Below, piece by piece: positions 8,067 to 15,329 of a stretch of DNA of 64,000 nt. A program made the translations under genes and the position numbers. How positions within the stretch are numbered: position 1 is the stretch's first letter; every line of letters starts with the position of its first letter. The stretch comes from Devosia sp. 66-22 (lineage in GTDB: Bacteria > Pseudomonadota > Alphaproteobacteria > Rhizobiales > Devosiaceae): positions 1-64,000 of the forward strand of contig MKUZ01000019.1 of NCBI GenBank assembly GCA_001899065.1, given 5' to 3'. The notes under the pieces are model-generated. The model made no database searches. It saw nothing but the letters and a program-made list of their open reading frames with translations, and had not been told where the DNA came from.

Positions 8067-8657
8067 ATGTTCGATCCGACAGACCCGATGGATGATCAGG
8101 AGATAGCGGCGAAGGCTCAAAAGGTCTCCGACATATCGCATTACGAAACCGAGTTGATGGCGTTCAATCTGCGCTGGATTCTCAACGTGGTGCACGGCGT
8201 GTCCGACCGCGCAGAGTTCCCGATGATGGATATGGTCGAACGTTGGACCGTCGCCACCATCAAGCGGATGCACGCCGTTATGTGGGTGATGGGCAAGACG
8301 CCGCCGACCGTTCGCTATGAAGACGATCCGCTGCGCTTCCTCGAGGAAAATTCCGGCCTGCTAGAGACCGCGCTAGATTTTGCCTATAGCGCGAGCAGTG
8401 CCCGGCTTCTGAAAATCCTCGGTGATCATGCCGCCTTGCTTGAGGATGGAACGCCCTTGCCGGTGACTACGCCTCTCGGCCTGCGTGACATCTTCGCCAG
8501 TGTCGGCGCTGGGCTCGCAGAGCGCGGTTTCGTGGTGCCCGACATGCCCGATTTGGACGCCGACCGACTGGCCGCGATTGCCGCTTGGCAGGAGTACATC
8601 GGCAAGGTTCGCAACGACATCGATACGCTTGCACAGCATGAAGGCGCTGCACAATGA
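8067..8657 (+). CDS. Phage protein of unknown function (196 aa)
   Basis: No family is recognised. The 196-residue protein is mostly helical in composition, with acidic N-terminus (MFDPTDPMDDQE), aromatic helices (AFNLRWILNVV, WTVATIKRMHAVMWVM) and a C-terminal helix. It has no signal peptide, no Cys cluster and no obvious membrane segment. It is coupled to the next gene by an ATGA overlap at 8654-8657, so it belongs to the same transcript as the three-gene cassette that follows. A ribosome site (AAGGGG) precedes the ATG. Confidence 0.6.
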   Translation: MFDPTDPMDDQEIAAKAQKVSDISHYETELMAFNLRWILNVVHGVSDRAEFPMMDMVERWTVATIKRMHAVMWVMGKTPPTVRYEDDPLRFLEENSGLLETALDFAYSASSARLLKILGDHAALLEDGTPLPVTTPLGLRDIFASVGAGLAERGFVVPDMPDLDADRLAAIAAWQEYIGKVRNDIDTLAQHEGAAQ

Positions 8658-9400
8658 CGAGGAAGTCAAAGGCTCCGGTTTCTGAGTACGTCCCCACCGA
8701 GGCGGACAAGAAGCTGATGGCGGAATGGGAAAGCCGCGACCGGCCCAGGTACCCGCGCCTGCTAATCAAGCAGGAGTCTGACGGCTCGTTCGCCTCTAGC
8801 GTCAAGCACGAGGAACAGGCCATCGGGTCTCTGCAAATGATCCGGGCGATGGGGCTCAACTCGGTCAGCGAATACACGATGGTTGTGGACCAGATTGTCC
8901 GCATGACCTACCGCGCCGAAGGCCCCAAGCGGATGGAGCGCGAGGCAAACGAAATCATTGCGCTGATCGTGGCGCAGAAGCCGAAGGGCATCGCAGAGGT
9001 GATGCTATGTCTTCAGATGGCGGCGGTTCATGTCGCGGTCGCCCGCGCTGCCGGAATGCTGGTCAATGCTGAATTGCTGCCGTCGCACACTGCGGCAGCG
9101 GACACTCTGAACAAGCTCACGCGCACGTTCACCATGCAGCTCGACGCCCTCAAGAAGCACCGCACGAAAGGCCGTGAGCAACGAGTCGTTGTCGAGCACA
9201 AGCATTACAATTTCGTCGCTGCTGGGGCTCAGGCGGTCTTCGGAGACGTGCAGGCGGGGGGTGGGGTGCCAGAGATTTCGCCCCCTCAATCCCTTGGACG
9301 GCAAAAAGGCGTCCCGGCTCTCACAGTTGTGGAAACGGTCAAAGCGCCCGTGACGGCCGAGATTATCGCGGTGGCGAGCGGTGGAGGCGAAGCAGCATGA
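8654..9400 (+). CDS. Cassette protein A, paralogue of the next gene
   Basis: This 248-residue soluble protein has a basic N-terminus (MTRKSKAPVSEYVPT). The second half is shared with the following gene: EVMLCLQMAAVH, then LNKLTRTFTMQLDALKKHR, then EQRVVVEHKHY and a short GAQAVFGDV stretch. Proteins with an EQ-V-V-EHVHVHEGGQA-type ending are, as far as I recall, frequent in alphaproteobacterial prophages and accessory islands, without known function. Start and stop codons overlap those of its neighbours, indicating tight translational coupling. Confidence 0.65.
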   Translation: MTRKSKAPVSEYVPTEADKKLMAEWESRDRPRYPRLLIKQESDGSFASSVKHEEQAIGSLQMIRAMGLNSVSEYTMVVDQIVRMTYRAEGPKRMEREANEIIALIVAQKPKGIAEVMLCLQMAAVHVAVARAAGMLVNAELLPSHTAAADTLNKLTRTFTMQLDALKKHRTKGREQRVVVEHKHYNFVAAGAQAVFGDVQAGGGVPEISPPQSLGRQKGVPALTVVETVKAPVTAEIIAVASGGGEAA

Positions 9401-10017
9401 CCCGGAAAAGCCAGCCCGCACCAGCGGTCGAAATCCCCGCCCCGGCGACAGTAGAGCCGCAGCGCCCGAAGCGTCCGCCCATGATCGGACTGAAGGTAAT
9501 CGGCGCAGAGAATGGCGTTGTGCAGGTGCAAATCGACGCCAAGGACGCTGATAAGAATGCGGGTCGGGTTGAGGATCAATTCTGCGCCCAATTCGGCACC
9601 GACAATTCGCATTTCGCCTCGCTCATGGCGGAGCAGTTGGCGGCTTACTCGGTCGTCAAGGACAAGAACACAGGCGACGAGCAGGTCAACGCCAACGTAG
9701 CCAATGCGCATATCTCGATAGTGCGCGGCATTGGTCCCCGCGATGAAGTCGAAGCGATGCTGGCAGTGCAAATGGCTGGCATTCACATGCTGACATTTGC
9801 CGCCATCGGGACCGCTTACAAGACGACGCAGCCGATGCAGAAAGATCAGGCGTTGGCGCAGGTCAACAAGCTGTCCCGCACCTTCACAACACAGATGGAG
9901 GCGCTGAAGCGCTACCGCTCCGCAGGTGAGCAGAAAGTCACCGTCGAGCATGTGCATGTCCATGAAGGCGGGCAGGCAGTTGTCGGCAACGTGACACACA
10001 GCGGGAAGGCCGCATGA
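9397..10017 (+). CDS. Cassette protein B, paralogue of the previous gene
   Basis: The 206-residue protein has the same N-terminal MTRKS start as its neighbour. It also shares the helical core: EAMLAVQMAGIHM, QVNKLSRTFTTQMEALKRYR, and the ending EQKVTVEHVHVHEGGQAVVG. The pair therefore arose by duplication and may form a hetero-oligomer. It overlaps both neighbours by 4 bases (ATGA). No catalytic residues are evident; the His-rich VEHVHVHE segment could bind metal or pack as a beta strand. Function unknown. Confidence 0.65.
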   Translation: MTRKSQPAPAVEIPAPATVEPQRPKRPPMIGLKVIGAENGVVQVQIDAKDADKNAGRVEDQFCAQFGTDNSHFASLMAEQLAAYSVVKDKNTGDEQVNANVANAHISIVRGIGPRDEVEAMLAVQMAGIHMLTFAAIGTAYKTTQPMQKDQALAQVNKLSRTFTTQMEALKRYRSAGEQKVTVEHVHVHEGGQAVVGNVTHSGKAA

Positions 10018-10301
10018 GCGATCAAACTCTCAAGCTTGAGACTATGGGCTGTGTGTTCCCGAACGCTCGCCAATGCTCTGCAACATCGAAGCGGACAGGT
10101 TGTCAGTGTAGAGCACCCGCAGAGACCGGCAAGAATGTCTGTCGCTTTCACGGTGCCCGCGCTGGTGCGCCTCGCGGATCGAGGAACGGAAACTATCGAC
10201 ACGGGCTAGAGACCAAAGAGGCCCGACTGTCACGCGCCGCCCTGGCTGATCTCATTCGAGCAGCAAGGGGCACAGCGCAATCAATCCTGTCCCCGCCGTA
10301 A
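10014..10301 (+). CDS. Cassette protein C with Cys/His cluster and HGARAGAPRG-type motif
   Basis: The 95-residue basic protein contains two linked motifs. One is a Cys/His cluster (CRAPAETGKNVCRFHG). The other is GAPRGSRNGNYRHGLETKE, a glycine/asparagine-rich basic signature found in small proteins of phages and islands. The Cys and His spacing suggests zinc binding and the basic stretch suggests nucleic-acid contact, but both are inferences. It is the third gene of a coupled cassette, overlapping the stop of the previous gene. About 120 bases without a gene follow. Confidence 0.65.
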   Translation: MSDQTLKLETMGCVFPNARQCSATSKRTGCQCRAPAETGKNVCRFHGARAGAPRGSRNGNYRHGLETKEARLSRAALADLIRAARGTAQSILSPP

Positions 10302-10424
10302 GCGACGGGGGCTTGGGGACGGCAATCCCCTCACCGCGAGAAGTGCTCTCGCATGTTCCAGACCGGTCCGCATCAGGACCATCCCGCCACCGTGCAGCAC
10401 GGCGCGGGGATAGGAGTTTGAGAC

Positions 10425-10535
10425 ATGCCGCAGGGCAATCCGACCTCGGGCCAGTGGTGGCCCATACATGACTATTCACAGCGCAAGACTTTAGCGAATT
10501 GCACTGATCGCACGGGAGGGATGGGCAATGCCTAA
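10425..10535 (+). CDS. Possible 36-aa phage protein coupled to the fibre gene
   Basis: A short frame starts at ATG 10425 behind a TAGGAG ribosome site. It ends with TAA at 10533-10535, overlapping the ATG of the next gene, the arrangement expected for translational coupling. The product begins MPQGNPTSGQWWPIHDY and has no recognised homology. It may be a real small protein or a leader that couples translation. Only the ribosome site and the overlap support it. Confidence 0.35.
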   Translation: MPQGNPTSGQWWPIHDYSQRKTLANCTDRTGGMGNA

Positions 10536-11748
10536 GACCTCAGTCAACGATTGGAGCACGGTCGCACACGATAACGCAGACGTTGGCGGCGTGCCTCTCG
10601 CCGAGGGCGTCATGCTGGTGAGCCACACCAACGACGCCTTCCGCGAAATCATGGCGCAGATTGCGGCCTATCGTGATTTGCCATCGATCCAGCCGTCACG
10701 CCGAAACCTGTTTGTGAACCCGTGCTTCCAGATCAGCGAGCGCAACGGGGACACGGCGGGCACGTCGAACGGCTACAATCCCGCCGACTGCTGGACCATG
10801 TTCAAGGTCGGCAGCGGCTTCACCACGCAGGTTCAGCGTGTGGCTCAGCCCTCGCTCAATGGATCTCCGAAACAGATTGAAGTGCAGGTGACGGGCGCAA
10901 AGGCATCGCTCGCAACGGGCGACCTCTCGTGCATCAGTACCATCATCGAAGGCTATCGCATTTCGGGCTTGGGCTGGGGCACGTCTGAGGCCGTCCCGCT
11001 GGTCGATCAGATCGAAGTGAACCTGCCGGAAGGCGTCTATCATCTGCACTACTCAAATCACCTCGAAACCCGGAACTACTGTACGCCTCTGATCATCAAT
11101 CCCGAGGAAGCGGGCATTCCGGTGCGCAAGAGCTTCAGCATCCCCGGCGACACGTCCGGCACGTGGCGCACCGACCATCTGCCCGGCCTTGTGCGGGACG
11201 TGATCCTTGCGGCGGGCACCACCTATCAGGGCGCAACGGACACCTGGACTAACTCAGTCGTCTATTGCGGCGCGAACCAAGCCAACTTCGTGGAATCGAC
11301 GTTGAACGCGGGGCGCATTGCAGACTGCCAGCTCACGCCCGACCCGGACGCGCGCGGCGTGTCGCCAGCTTGGGAGCCTCCCGACTATTGGGCTCAGTTC
11401 CTCGAATGCCAGCGGTACTTGCCGACCGTCTTTGCCTACAACACCACAAGTCCGATCGGCACCGGGATGGCGACCGGCTCAACTGCTGGGTTGGTACAGG
11501 TCAAGTTCTTGGTCCCGACCCGCGTTGCGCCCAGCTCCATCACCGTCTCAGGTGCGGGGCACCTTTCGGGCCTCAACTCGGCAGGCAGCGCCGTAGCTGC
11601 AACCGGAATCGCGTTCGGGAACGCCTCGCAGTTCGCTGGCACATTGACGCTCACCGGCATGTCGGGGCTGACCGCTGGTCACGCGCTGCCGGTCCAGTTC
11701 AACAATGCCACCGGCAAGATTGTCTGGCTCGGGGCGCAACTGACATGA
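10528..11748 (+). CDS. Phage fibre/appendage-like protein
   Basis: The 406-residue protein contains an early segment typical of receptor-binding or appendage proteins, NLFVNPCFQISERNGD, then GYNPADCW. A beta-rich middle part follows. A YWAQFLECQRYLPTV segment then leads into a Gly/Ser/Thr/Ala-rich C-terminal region, consistent with a beta-sandwich at the particle surface. No chaperone-cleavage or lyase motif is seen. It probably contributes to host recognition. The start ATG is behind GGGAGGG. Assignment to fibre rather than neck appendage is uncertain. Confidence 0.6.
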   Translation: MPKTSVNDWSTVAHDNADVGGVPLAEGVMLVSHTNDAFREIMAQIAAYRDLPSIQPSRRNLFVNPCFQISERNGDTAGTSNGYNPADCWTMFKVGSGFTTQVQRVAQPSLNGSPKQIEVQVTGAKASLATGDLSCISTIIEGYRISGLGWGTSEAVPLVDQIEVNLPEGVYHLHYSNHLETRNYCTPLIINPEEAGIPVRKSFSIPGDTSGTWRTDHLPGLVRDVILAAGTTYQGATDTWTNSVVYCGANQANFVESTLNAGRIADCQLTPDPDARGVSPAWEPPDYWAQFLECQRYLPTVFAYNTTSPIGTGMATGSTAGLVQVKFLVPTRVAPSSITVSGAGHLSGLNSAGSAVAATGIAFGNASQFAGTLTLTGMSGLTAGHALPVQFNNATGKIVWLGAQLT

Positions 11749-11857
11749 CGAGCGAGTGCGGGCGAGACCGCGAAGGCCCCGCCTTGCTTCTCTGTTTCTA
11801 CAGAGGATTTACAGAGGCGCGTGTCGCCCATAGCCTGCGGCCACCGGAGGGGTGGCT

Positions 11858-12094
11858 ATGCTGAGACTCGTTCGAGGGGCGGTGTTGATCGCGGCGCTGG
11901 CGTTCGCGCTCGCCGGGTGCGCTGGTGGCAAGCCCGCACATTACTATGTGTTCTGTGAGGACAAGGACGGCGCAGGCTGGAAGCTGGTCGGGGTTGAGAA
12001 GGACGCGCAGGGCTACCTCATGGCCTGCACTTACCAATCGCCCGACAAGAGCCAGTCCTACACCGTCCGCTGCCGTGACACGGGCTGCGACTAG
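11858..12094 (+). CDS. Small prophage-encoded lipoprotein
   Basis: The 78-residue product has a lipoprotein signal with lipobox LAGC (hydrophobic LIAALAFALAGC). The mature part carries three more cysteines (FCEDKDG, MACTYQS, VRCRDTGC). The ATG at 11858 is favoured over a GTG two codons upstream because GGAGGGG sits just before it. Possible roles are outer spanin or superinfection exclusion; neither is supported by a specific motif. Its last bases overlap the end of the leftward HNH gene, so the two operons converge here. Confidence 0.6.
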   Translation: MLRLVRGAVLIAALAFALAGCAGGKPAHYYVFCEDKDGAGWKLVGVEKDAQGYLMACTYQSPDKSQSYTVRCRDTGCD

Positions 12095-12471
12095 ACCGCT
12101 GCTAGCTGTGGCTGATCAAGGTTCTGTGCTGCGTAAATCGGCACGGTCAGCACGCCACCGACCATGCTCTCAAGCACCGAAACGCGATGGCGCAGGCGCG
12201 CGGCAGCAGGAGGCGACAGGCGTTCGGCCCATGCCAGCGGGTGCATCGCGCCCTTGTCGGAATTGCAGCCCCAACAGCACCAAACCGTGTTCTCTGTTCG
12301 CATCTCGTCGGTGAACACGTCCGGCCAGCGGTCGAGCATCCACCGGGGGAATACATGGTCACGAGTGCGCAGGTGGCGCAGATCATGCACTCCCGGCGCA
12401 AACTCACAGCCGGGCACCGTAAGGGTGCGGCAATAGAAGCACCGGGGGCGCAGCAGGTTGCCGTCGATCAT
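12091..12471 (-). CDS. Phage HNH endonuclease
   Basis: The 126-residue protein has an HNH signature: CFYC near the N-terminus, RTRDHVFPR (catalytic His within a beta strand), NTVWCCWGCNSDKG with the second zinc pair and Asn, then an HPLAW segment. The four cysteines would hold a structural zinc. Such nucleases often act in packaging or as homing-type enzymes. ATG 12471 is chosen because it overlaps the stop of the 44-residue gene upstream; an in-frame ATG at 12498 gives nine more residues. It is the last gene of a leftward operon. Confidence 0.75.
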   Translation of the reverse strand: MIDGNLLRPRCFYCRTLTVPGCEFAPGVHDLRHLRTRDHVFPRWMLDRWPDVFTDEMRTENTVWCCWGCNSDKGAMHPLAWAERLSPPAAARLRHRVSVLESMVGGVLTVPIYAAQNLDQPQLAAV

Positions 12472-12602
12472 TGCCCTGGCCCCCGATAGTCGGACCATCG
12501 GAACGGCTTGGCAGGGGCAGAGATTCCGACCTCACGCTCAAGGGCATTAAGCATGGCCTCGCCCCAAATCTTGAGGACTTCGGAGACCAGCAGCACAAGC
12601 AT
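12468..12602 (-). CDS. 44-aa protein coupled to the HNH gene
   Basis: A short frame starts at ATG 12602 and ends with TGA overlapping the HNH start (ATGA at 12471-12468). It encodes a hydrophobic N-terminus (MLVLLVSEVLKIW) followed by an amphipathic helix and a basic-aromatic end (PFRWSDYRGPGQ). No function is recognised. The overlap at the downstream gene and its place in an operon of otherwise coupled genes support translation. The hydrophobic stretch alone is short for a membrane helix. Confidence 0.5.
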   Translation of the reverse strand: MLVLLVSEVLKIWGEAMLNALEREVGISAPAKPFRWSDYRGPGQ

Positions 12603-12647
12603 GACGCCGAGCAATCGTGCCCGGCCGCCAGAGAGTTGTTAGAAGCA

Positions 12648-13067
12648 TCACGCCACCGCCTGCCGCTTGGCTACGTTGCGGCGGTGAACTTCGCGTCCCT
12701 CGGGGGTGTCTAGCCGGGTGCTCATCACGCCGATGGCCGGATGCAGCTCGGCGGTATTGAGCTTGCCCGTGACGACTGCCGATCCGTCCAAGGAGAGGGC
12801 GACCCGGAACACCTTCGCGCCCTTGGACACCAGCACCCCGACAAGAACATTATTCGGGTCTGCCTTGGGGCGGATGCAAACAAGGTCGCCTCGGGTCGCG
12901 GCCTTGGCGCGGTCAAACACTAGGGTTTCACCTTCGCAAGCGCGCGGCTCAAGGTGGGTGAAAGTCACGGGGACGTAATAGCAGTGGCCCCATTCGGTCA
13001 CGCTCTTGGGCATGGGCGCAAAGTTGGCGCGCTTGGCCGAGGCTGTGCTATGTGCGGGAATGTTCAC
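12648..13067 (-). CDS. Phage protein with LexA/S24-like beta domain, no catalytic site
   Basis: The 139-residue product starts at GTG 13067 behind TTGGAG. A long upstream extension of the frame has no ribosome site. The central region (CYYVPVTFTHLEPRACEGETLVFD, then RGDLVCIRP) resembles the beta fold of S24/LexA peptidases. There is no helix-turn-helix and no clear Ser/Lys dyad, so self-cleavage is unlikely. Its place is the third gene of the leftward operon that begins at the operator near 14402. The resemblance is weak and could be superficial. Confidence 0.5.
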   Translation of the reverse strand: MNIPAHSTASAKRANFAPMPKSVTEWGHCYYVPVTFTHLEPRACEGETLVFDRAKAATRGDLVCIRPKADPNNVLVGVLVSKGAKVFRVALSLDGSAVVTGKLNTAELHPAIGVMSTRLDTPEGREVHRRNVAKRQAVA

Positions 13068-13135
13068 GTTAATTCTCCAAGGGTTGGCGGGAACAAGCCC
13101 CGGCCCGTGTTCGCGCACAGGTCGGGGCGCTTGCG

Positions 13136-13939
13136 TTAGGCGCTGGCGATGGCGAGCACTTCGGAAGCGAAGGCACCGGGCCACGACCACGACGAGATAT
13201 TGCTGATAGCCTGCGGGTCGGCTTCCCACGCGGCGAGCGCTTGGGCTTTGATGATGACCCCTGCCATTGTCGTTGCGGGGGTTGCGACGATTTCCCCGAT
13301 CAGCTTCGACATGGCGTCGAATGCAGCTTCACAGCGCGCCACTGCCTCGCCGTACCCGGAAGCTGCGCGCACACGCTCGCGCTCTGCCTCGTAGTCAGCG
13401 GCTAGAGCGGCCCTTTCGGAATAGTCAGCGGCGAGCGTTTCGAGTTCGGCAATCTCGACCGGGGACAGCTGGTGCTTGGGGCGCTTGCGACGGATCGCGC
13501 GCAAACAATCGTCCCGCTTGCTGGTCAGGAACTTGGCCGACAGCACGAGGCGCGAATAGTGCGCGTCGGGGTTGGCCTTGCGCTCCTGGATGGCTTCCCA
13601 CGAGTAGTCGCGTTTCTCAGTGGGCACGGCTTCGCCGCTGGCGAGAATGGGTGAGCCGGTTAGTCCGTGCTCGCAGTCGCGATTGTAGCCATAGGCGTGA
13701 CCGTCGCAGATAGCAGCGGGCGCAAGCGGCCATTCCCACCACCAGTCGTTGATGACGGCCTGCTTGTGGTCACGCGCGGCCTGCCGTTCAGCAAGCACCC
13801 CCGGCAGTAGATCAGCGAGGCGCAACAACTGCGGGCTTTCGAGGACGGGAACGGCACCGGCAACAACCGGGGCAGCGGCAGCGGTCGAAGCGGCGGCGAG
13901 GCCGATCAACAGGCGGCGGCGGTCGAGTAGGAAGTTCAT
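13136..13939 (-). CDS. Prophage protein with twin-arginine signal
   Basis: The 267-residue product starts MNFLLDRRRLLIGLAAAS, a twin-arginine-type signal followed by an Ala-rich hydrophobic stretch. The mature part is helical and charged, with aromatic and cysteine-bearing segments (NDWWWEWPLAP, GYNRDCEHGL, SKRDDCLRAIRRK). Export by the Tat route to the periplasm is inferred. ATG 13939 lies about 13 bases after GGAGG; a GTG one codon earlier is equally possible. Function is not recognised. A folded exported phage protein in an early-type operon is unusual. Confidence 0.55.
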   Translation of the reverse strand: MNFLLDRRRLLIGLAAASTAAAAPVVAGAVPVLESPQLLRLADLLPGVLAERQAARDHKQAVINDWWWEWPLAPAAICDGHAYGYNRDCEHGLTGSPILASGEAVPTEKRDYSWEAIQERKANPDAHYSRLVLSAKFLTSKRDDCLRAIRRKRPKHQLSPVEIAELETLAADYSERAALAADYEAERERVRAASGYGEAVARCEAAFDAMSKLIGEIVATPATTMAGVIIKAQALAAWEADPQAISNISSWSWPGAFASEVLAIASA

Positions 13940-14008
13940 CACTTTCGGCATTCCTCCAAGGGTTGATTGTGGAGGCAGGCGCACCGGAGCGCGCCTGCCG
14001 AGCTGCGC

Positions 14009-14389
14009 TTAGGCAGCGGTCAGGGCGTCCAAGGTGCTGCGGAGTTCAGCGCGGCGATTGGCCGTCCGAACGCCGAGGGGCGCGTAATCGAGCAGCGCCA
14101 AGTCGGCGCGGGCATTCACGATGGCGGCAGAGCGCTCGCCCGGCGTCATGGCCTTAGCGACGGCCAGATGGCTGCGGCGCTGGGCTTCGACAAAGGCGCG
14201 GGCGGTTGCCTCATGGTCCGCATGCAGCGCGGCCTTGCGGGCATTCTCCCAAGCGGTGCGAAGCAGGCGGGAGAACAGCGGGCGGAGAAAGCGGCGCTGG
14301 CCGGTCTCGTCGCCCGTGGCCCAAATCGCAGGGCGCGCGAGGCGGTAGGCGGACCAAGCGGCGGAGAGGATTTCCGAACGGTTGTGCAT
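14009..14389 (-). CDS. Prophage protein of unknown function, first gene of leftward operon
   Basis: This 126-residue basic helical protein begins MHNRSEILSAAWSAYRLARP, a start I associate with small conserved phage proteins of unknown role. It contains LLRTAWENARKAALHADHEATARAF and an RRAELRSTLDALTAA end. It lacks cysteines and membrane segments. It begins 13 bases from the palindrome at 14402-14420, so it should be the first gene controlled by that operator. The Tat-signal gene, the S24-like gene, the 44-residue gene and HNH follow on the same strand. Confidence 0.55.
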   Translation of the reverse strand: MHNRSEILSAAWSAYRLARPAIWATGDETGQRRFLRPLFSRLLRTAWENARKAALHADHEATARAFVEAQRRSHLAVAKAMTPGERSAAIVNARADLALLDYAPLGVRTANRRAELRSTLDALTAA

Positions 14390-14401
14390 GGCTACAGGCT
14401 C

Positions 14402-14420
14402 ACTTGTAATGGTTACAAGT
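14402..14420. promoter_or_regulatory. Palindromic operator in the prophage control region
   Basis: ACTTGTAATGGTTACAAGT is a perfect inverted repeat, eight bases per arm with a three-base centre. It lies between the leftward operon (start 14389) and the rightward XRE gene (start 14508). A related half-site, TGTAACAAGT, occurs near 14483-14492. The region from 14390 to 14507 is thus a candidate divergent promoter/operator, probably bound by the XRE protein encoded next to it. Confidence 0.6.
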
Positions 14421-14507
14421 TAACCATAGGCCGATCACGGTGTTGCCGTCAACAGCAAACTGTGATTGATTCACGGTCTAGCTGTAACAAGTACATGGGG
14501 CACTGAA

Positions 14508-14747
14508 ATGCTAACTACCGGAAATCAGCTTAAGGCGGCGCGTGCGCTGGCCGGTCTGGACCAAGGCGACGTGGCAAAGCGCGCCGGGATCAGCACGAAC
14601 ACGATTTCGGCAATGGAGAAGCGGGGCGCTGAAACCCTCACGAGCGGCCTGGACACCATAAAGGCCGTGATGACGGTCCTTGAGGCGGAAGGGATCGAGT
14701 TCCTGAACCACGGTCAGCCGGGCGTGCGCCTCAAGGCGGGCAAATGA
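14508..14747 (+). CDS. Prophage XRE-family repressor-like regulator
   Basis: The 79-residue protein is a single helix-turn-helix domain: QLKAARALAGLDQGDVAKRA, then GISTNTISAMEKRG, followed by a helix and a short beta end (EFLNHGQPGVRL). This matches short XRE regulators that lack a sensor domain. ATG 14508 is used; a longer frame from 14466 would run through the operator region. It is oriented away from the leftward operon, so it could repress that operon and itself via the 14402 palindrome. The stop overlaps the start of the next gene (ATGA). Confidence 0.8.
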   Translation: MLTTGNQLKAARALAGLDQGDVAKRAGISTNTISAMEKRGAETLTSGLDTIKAVMTVLEAEGIEFLNHGQPGVRLKAGK

Positions 14748-15115
14748 TCGGGACACTGCTGCTCTGCGCTACGCTTGCCGCCGTCGATGGCGACACGATC
14801 AAGTGCAACGGGATCAACATGCGGGACATGGGCGACGGACGCCCGTTTGTCTCAGGCTACGACACGCCAGAAATCACCAAGCCCAAATGCGCAGCCGAAA
14901 AGGCGCTGGGCAAGAAGGCAAAGGCACGGATGGCCGAGCTGCTGAAAACCCCCGGCGTGCAGGTCTATGACTCGGGCGAGGATGACGGTAGGTATCAGCG
15001 TCCCCTCGTGTCCGTTCGGATGGCCGATGGTCGCGCCATTGGCACGATCCTCATTAGCGAAGGGCTGGCCCGCGAATGGTCGCCAGACTATCGCGGCGAC
15101 TGGTGCCCAAAGTGA
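14744..15115 (+). CDS. Exported thermonuclease-like (SNase-fold) protein
   Basis: The 123-residue protein has a short hydrophobic leader (MIGTLLLCATLAA). It then shows the SNase-like pattern VDGDTIKCNG...R, a GYDTPEI segment with a metal-binding Asp, and KCAAEKALGKKAK. The C-terminal part (DGRYQRPLVSVRMADGR, LISEGLAREW) corresponds to the rest of the nuclease fold, where the Arg and Glu would be catalytic. It probably degrades DNA outside the cytoplasm. It is coupled to the XRE gene, lies next to the attachment site, and is likely a lysogenic-conversion gene. Confidence 0.75.
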   Translation: MIGTLLLCATLAAVDGDTIKCNGINMRDMGDGRPFVSGYDTPEITKPKCAAEKALGKKAKARMAELLKTPGVQVYDSGEDDGRYQRPLVSVRMADGRAIGTILISEGLAREWSPDYRGDWCPK

Positions 15116-15222
15116 TCGAATTTCGCCCCTGCTGGTGTCCCCGTGGTGTCCCGGCGCAATCTGCCAGGGACCATGCCCACAAGTCAGCTACACAAGTATC
15201 TGATTTCATTTGTGATTTCTGG
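15116..15222. other. Prophage right junction next to the tRNA
   Basis: No coding frame is supported in these 107 bases between the nuclease gene and the tRNA 3' end. The sequence next to the tRNA (from about 15200) is AT-richer than its surroundings, as often seen beside attachment cores. The exact core cannot be set without the left junction. Confidence 0.45.
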
Positions 15223-15295
<73 letters not shown>

Positions 15296-15329
15296 GCTGC
15301 GGCTCTGCTAGCACTGGCGGCGCATGGGT

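Larger units (their letters stand above)
1..15222. mobile_element. Right-hand part of a prophage integrated at tRNA-Thr
   Basis: This stretch holds phage replication genes (helicase, Toprim primase), virion or ejection proteins, a fibre-like protein, an HNH nuclease, an XRE regulator and a divergent early-type operon. It stops at the 3' end of a tRNA-Thr gene, beyond which the genes are ordinary housekeeping ones. The left end lies outside the window, and so do any integrase, terminase, portal and capsid genes. Placing the right boundary at the tRNA 3' end is an inference from tRNA-site integration in general; the matching left attachment repeat cannot be seen here. Confidence 0.85.

Noticed and set aside
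12648-13229. Longer start for the S24-like protein (193 aa)
   Set aside because: The extra N-terminal part is basic low-complexity sequence without a ribosome site; GTG 13067 has TTGGAG at proper distance.
1-15222. Gene transfer agent instead of a prophage
   Set aside because: Helicase, primase, XRE switch, HNH nuclease and tRNA-site integration fit a temperate phage; typical GTA head-tail gene order is not seen.
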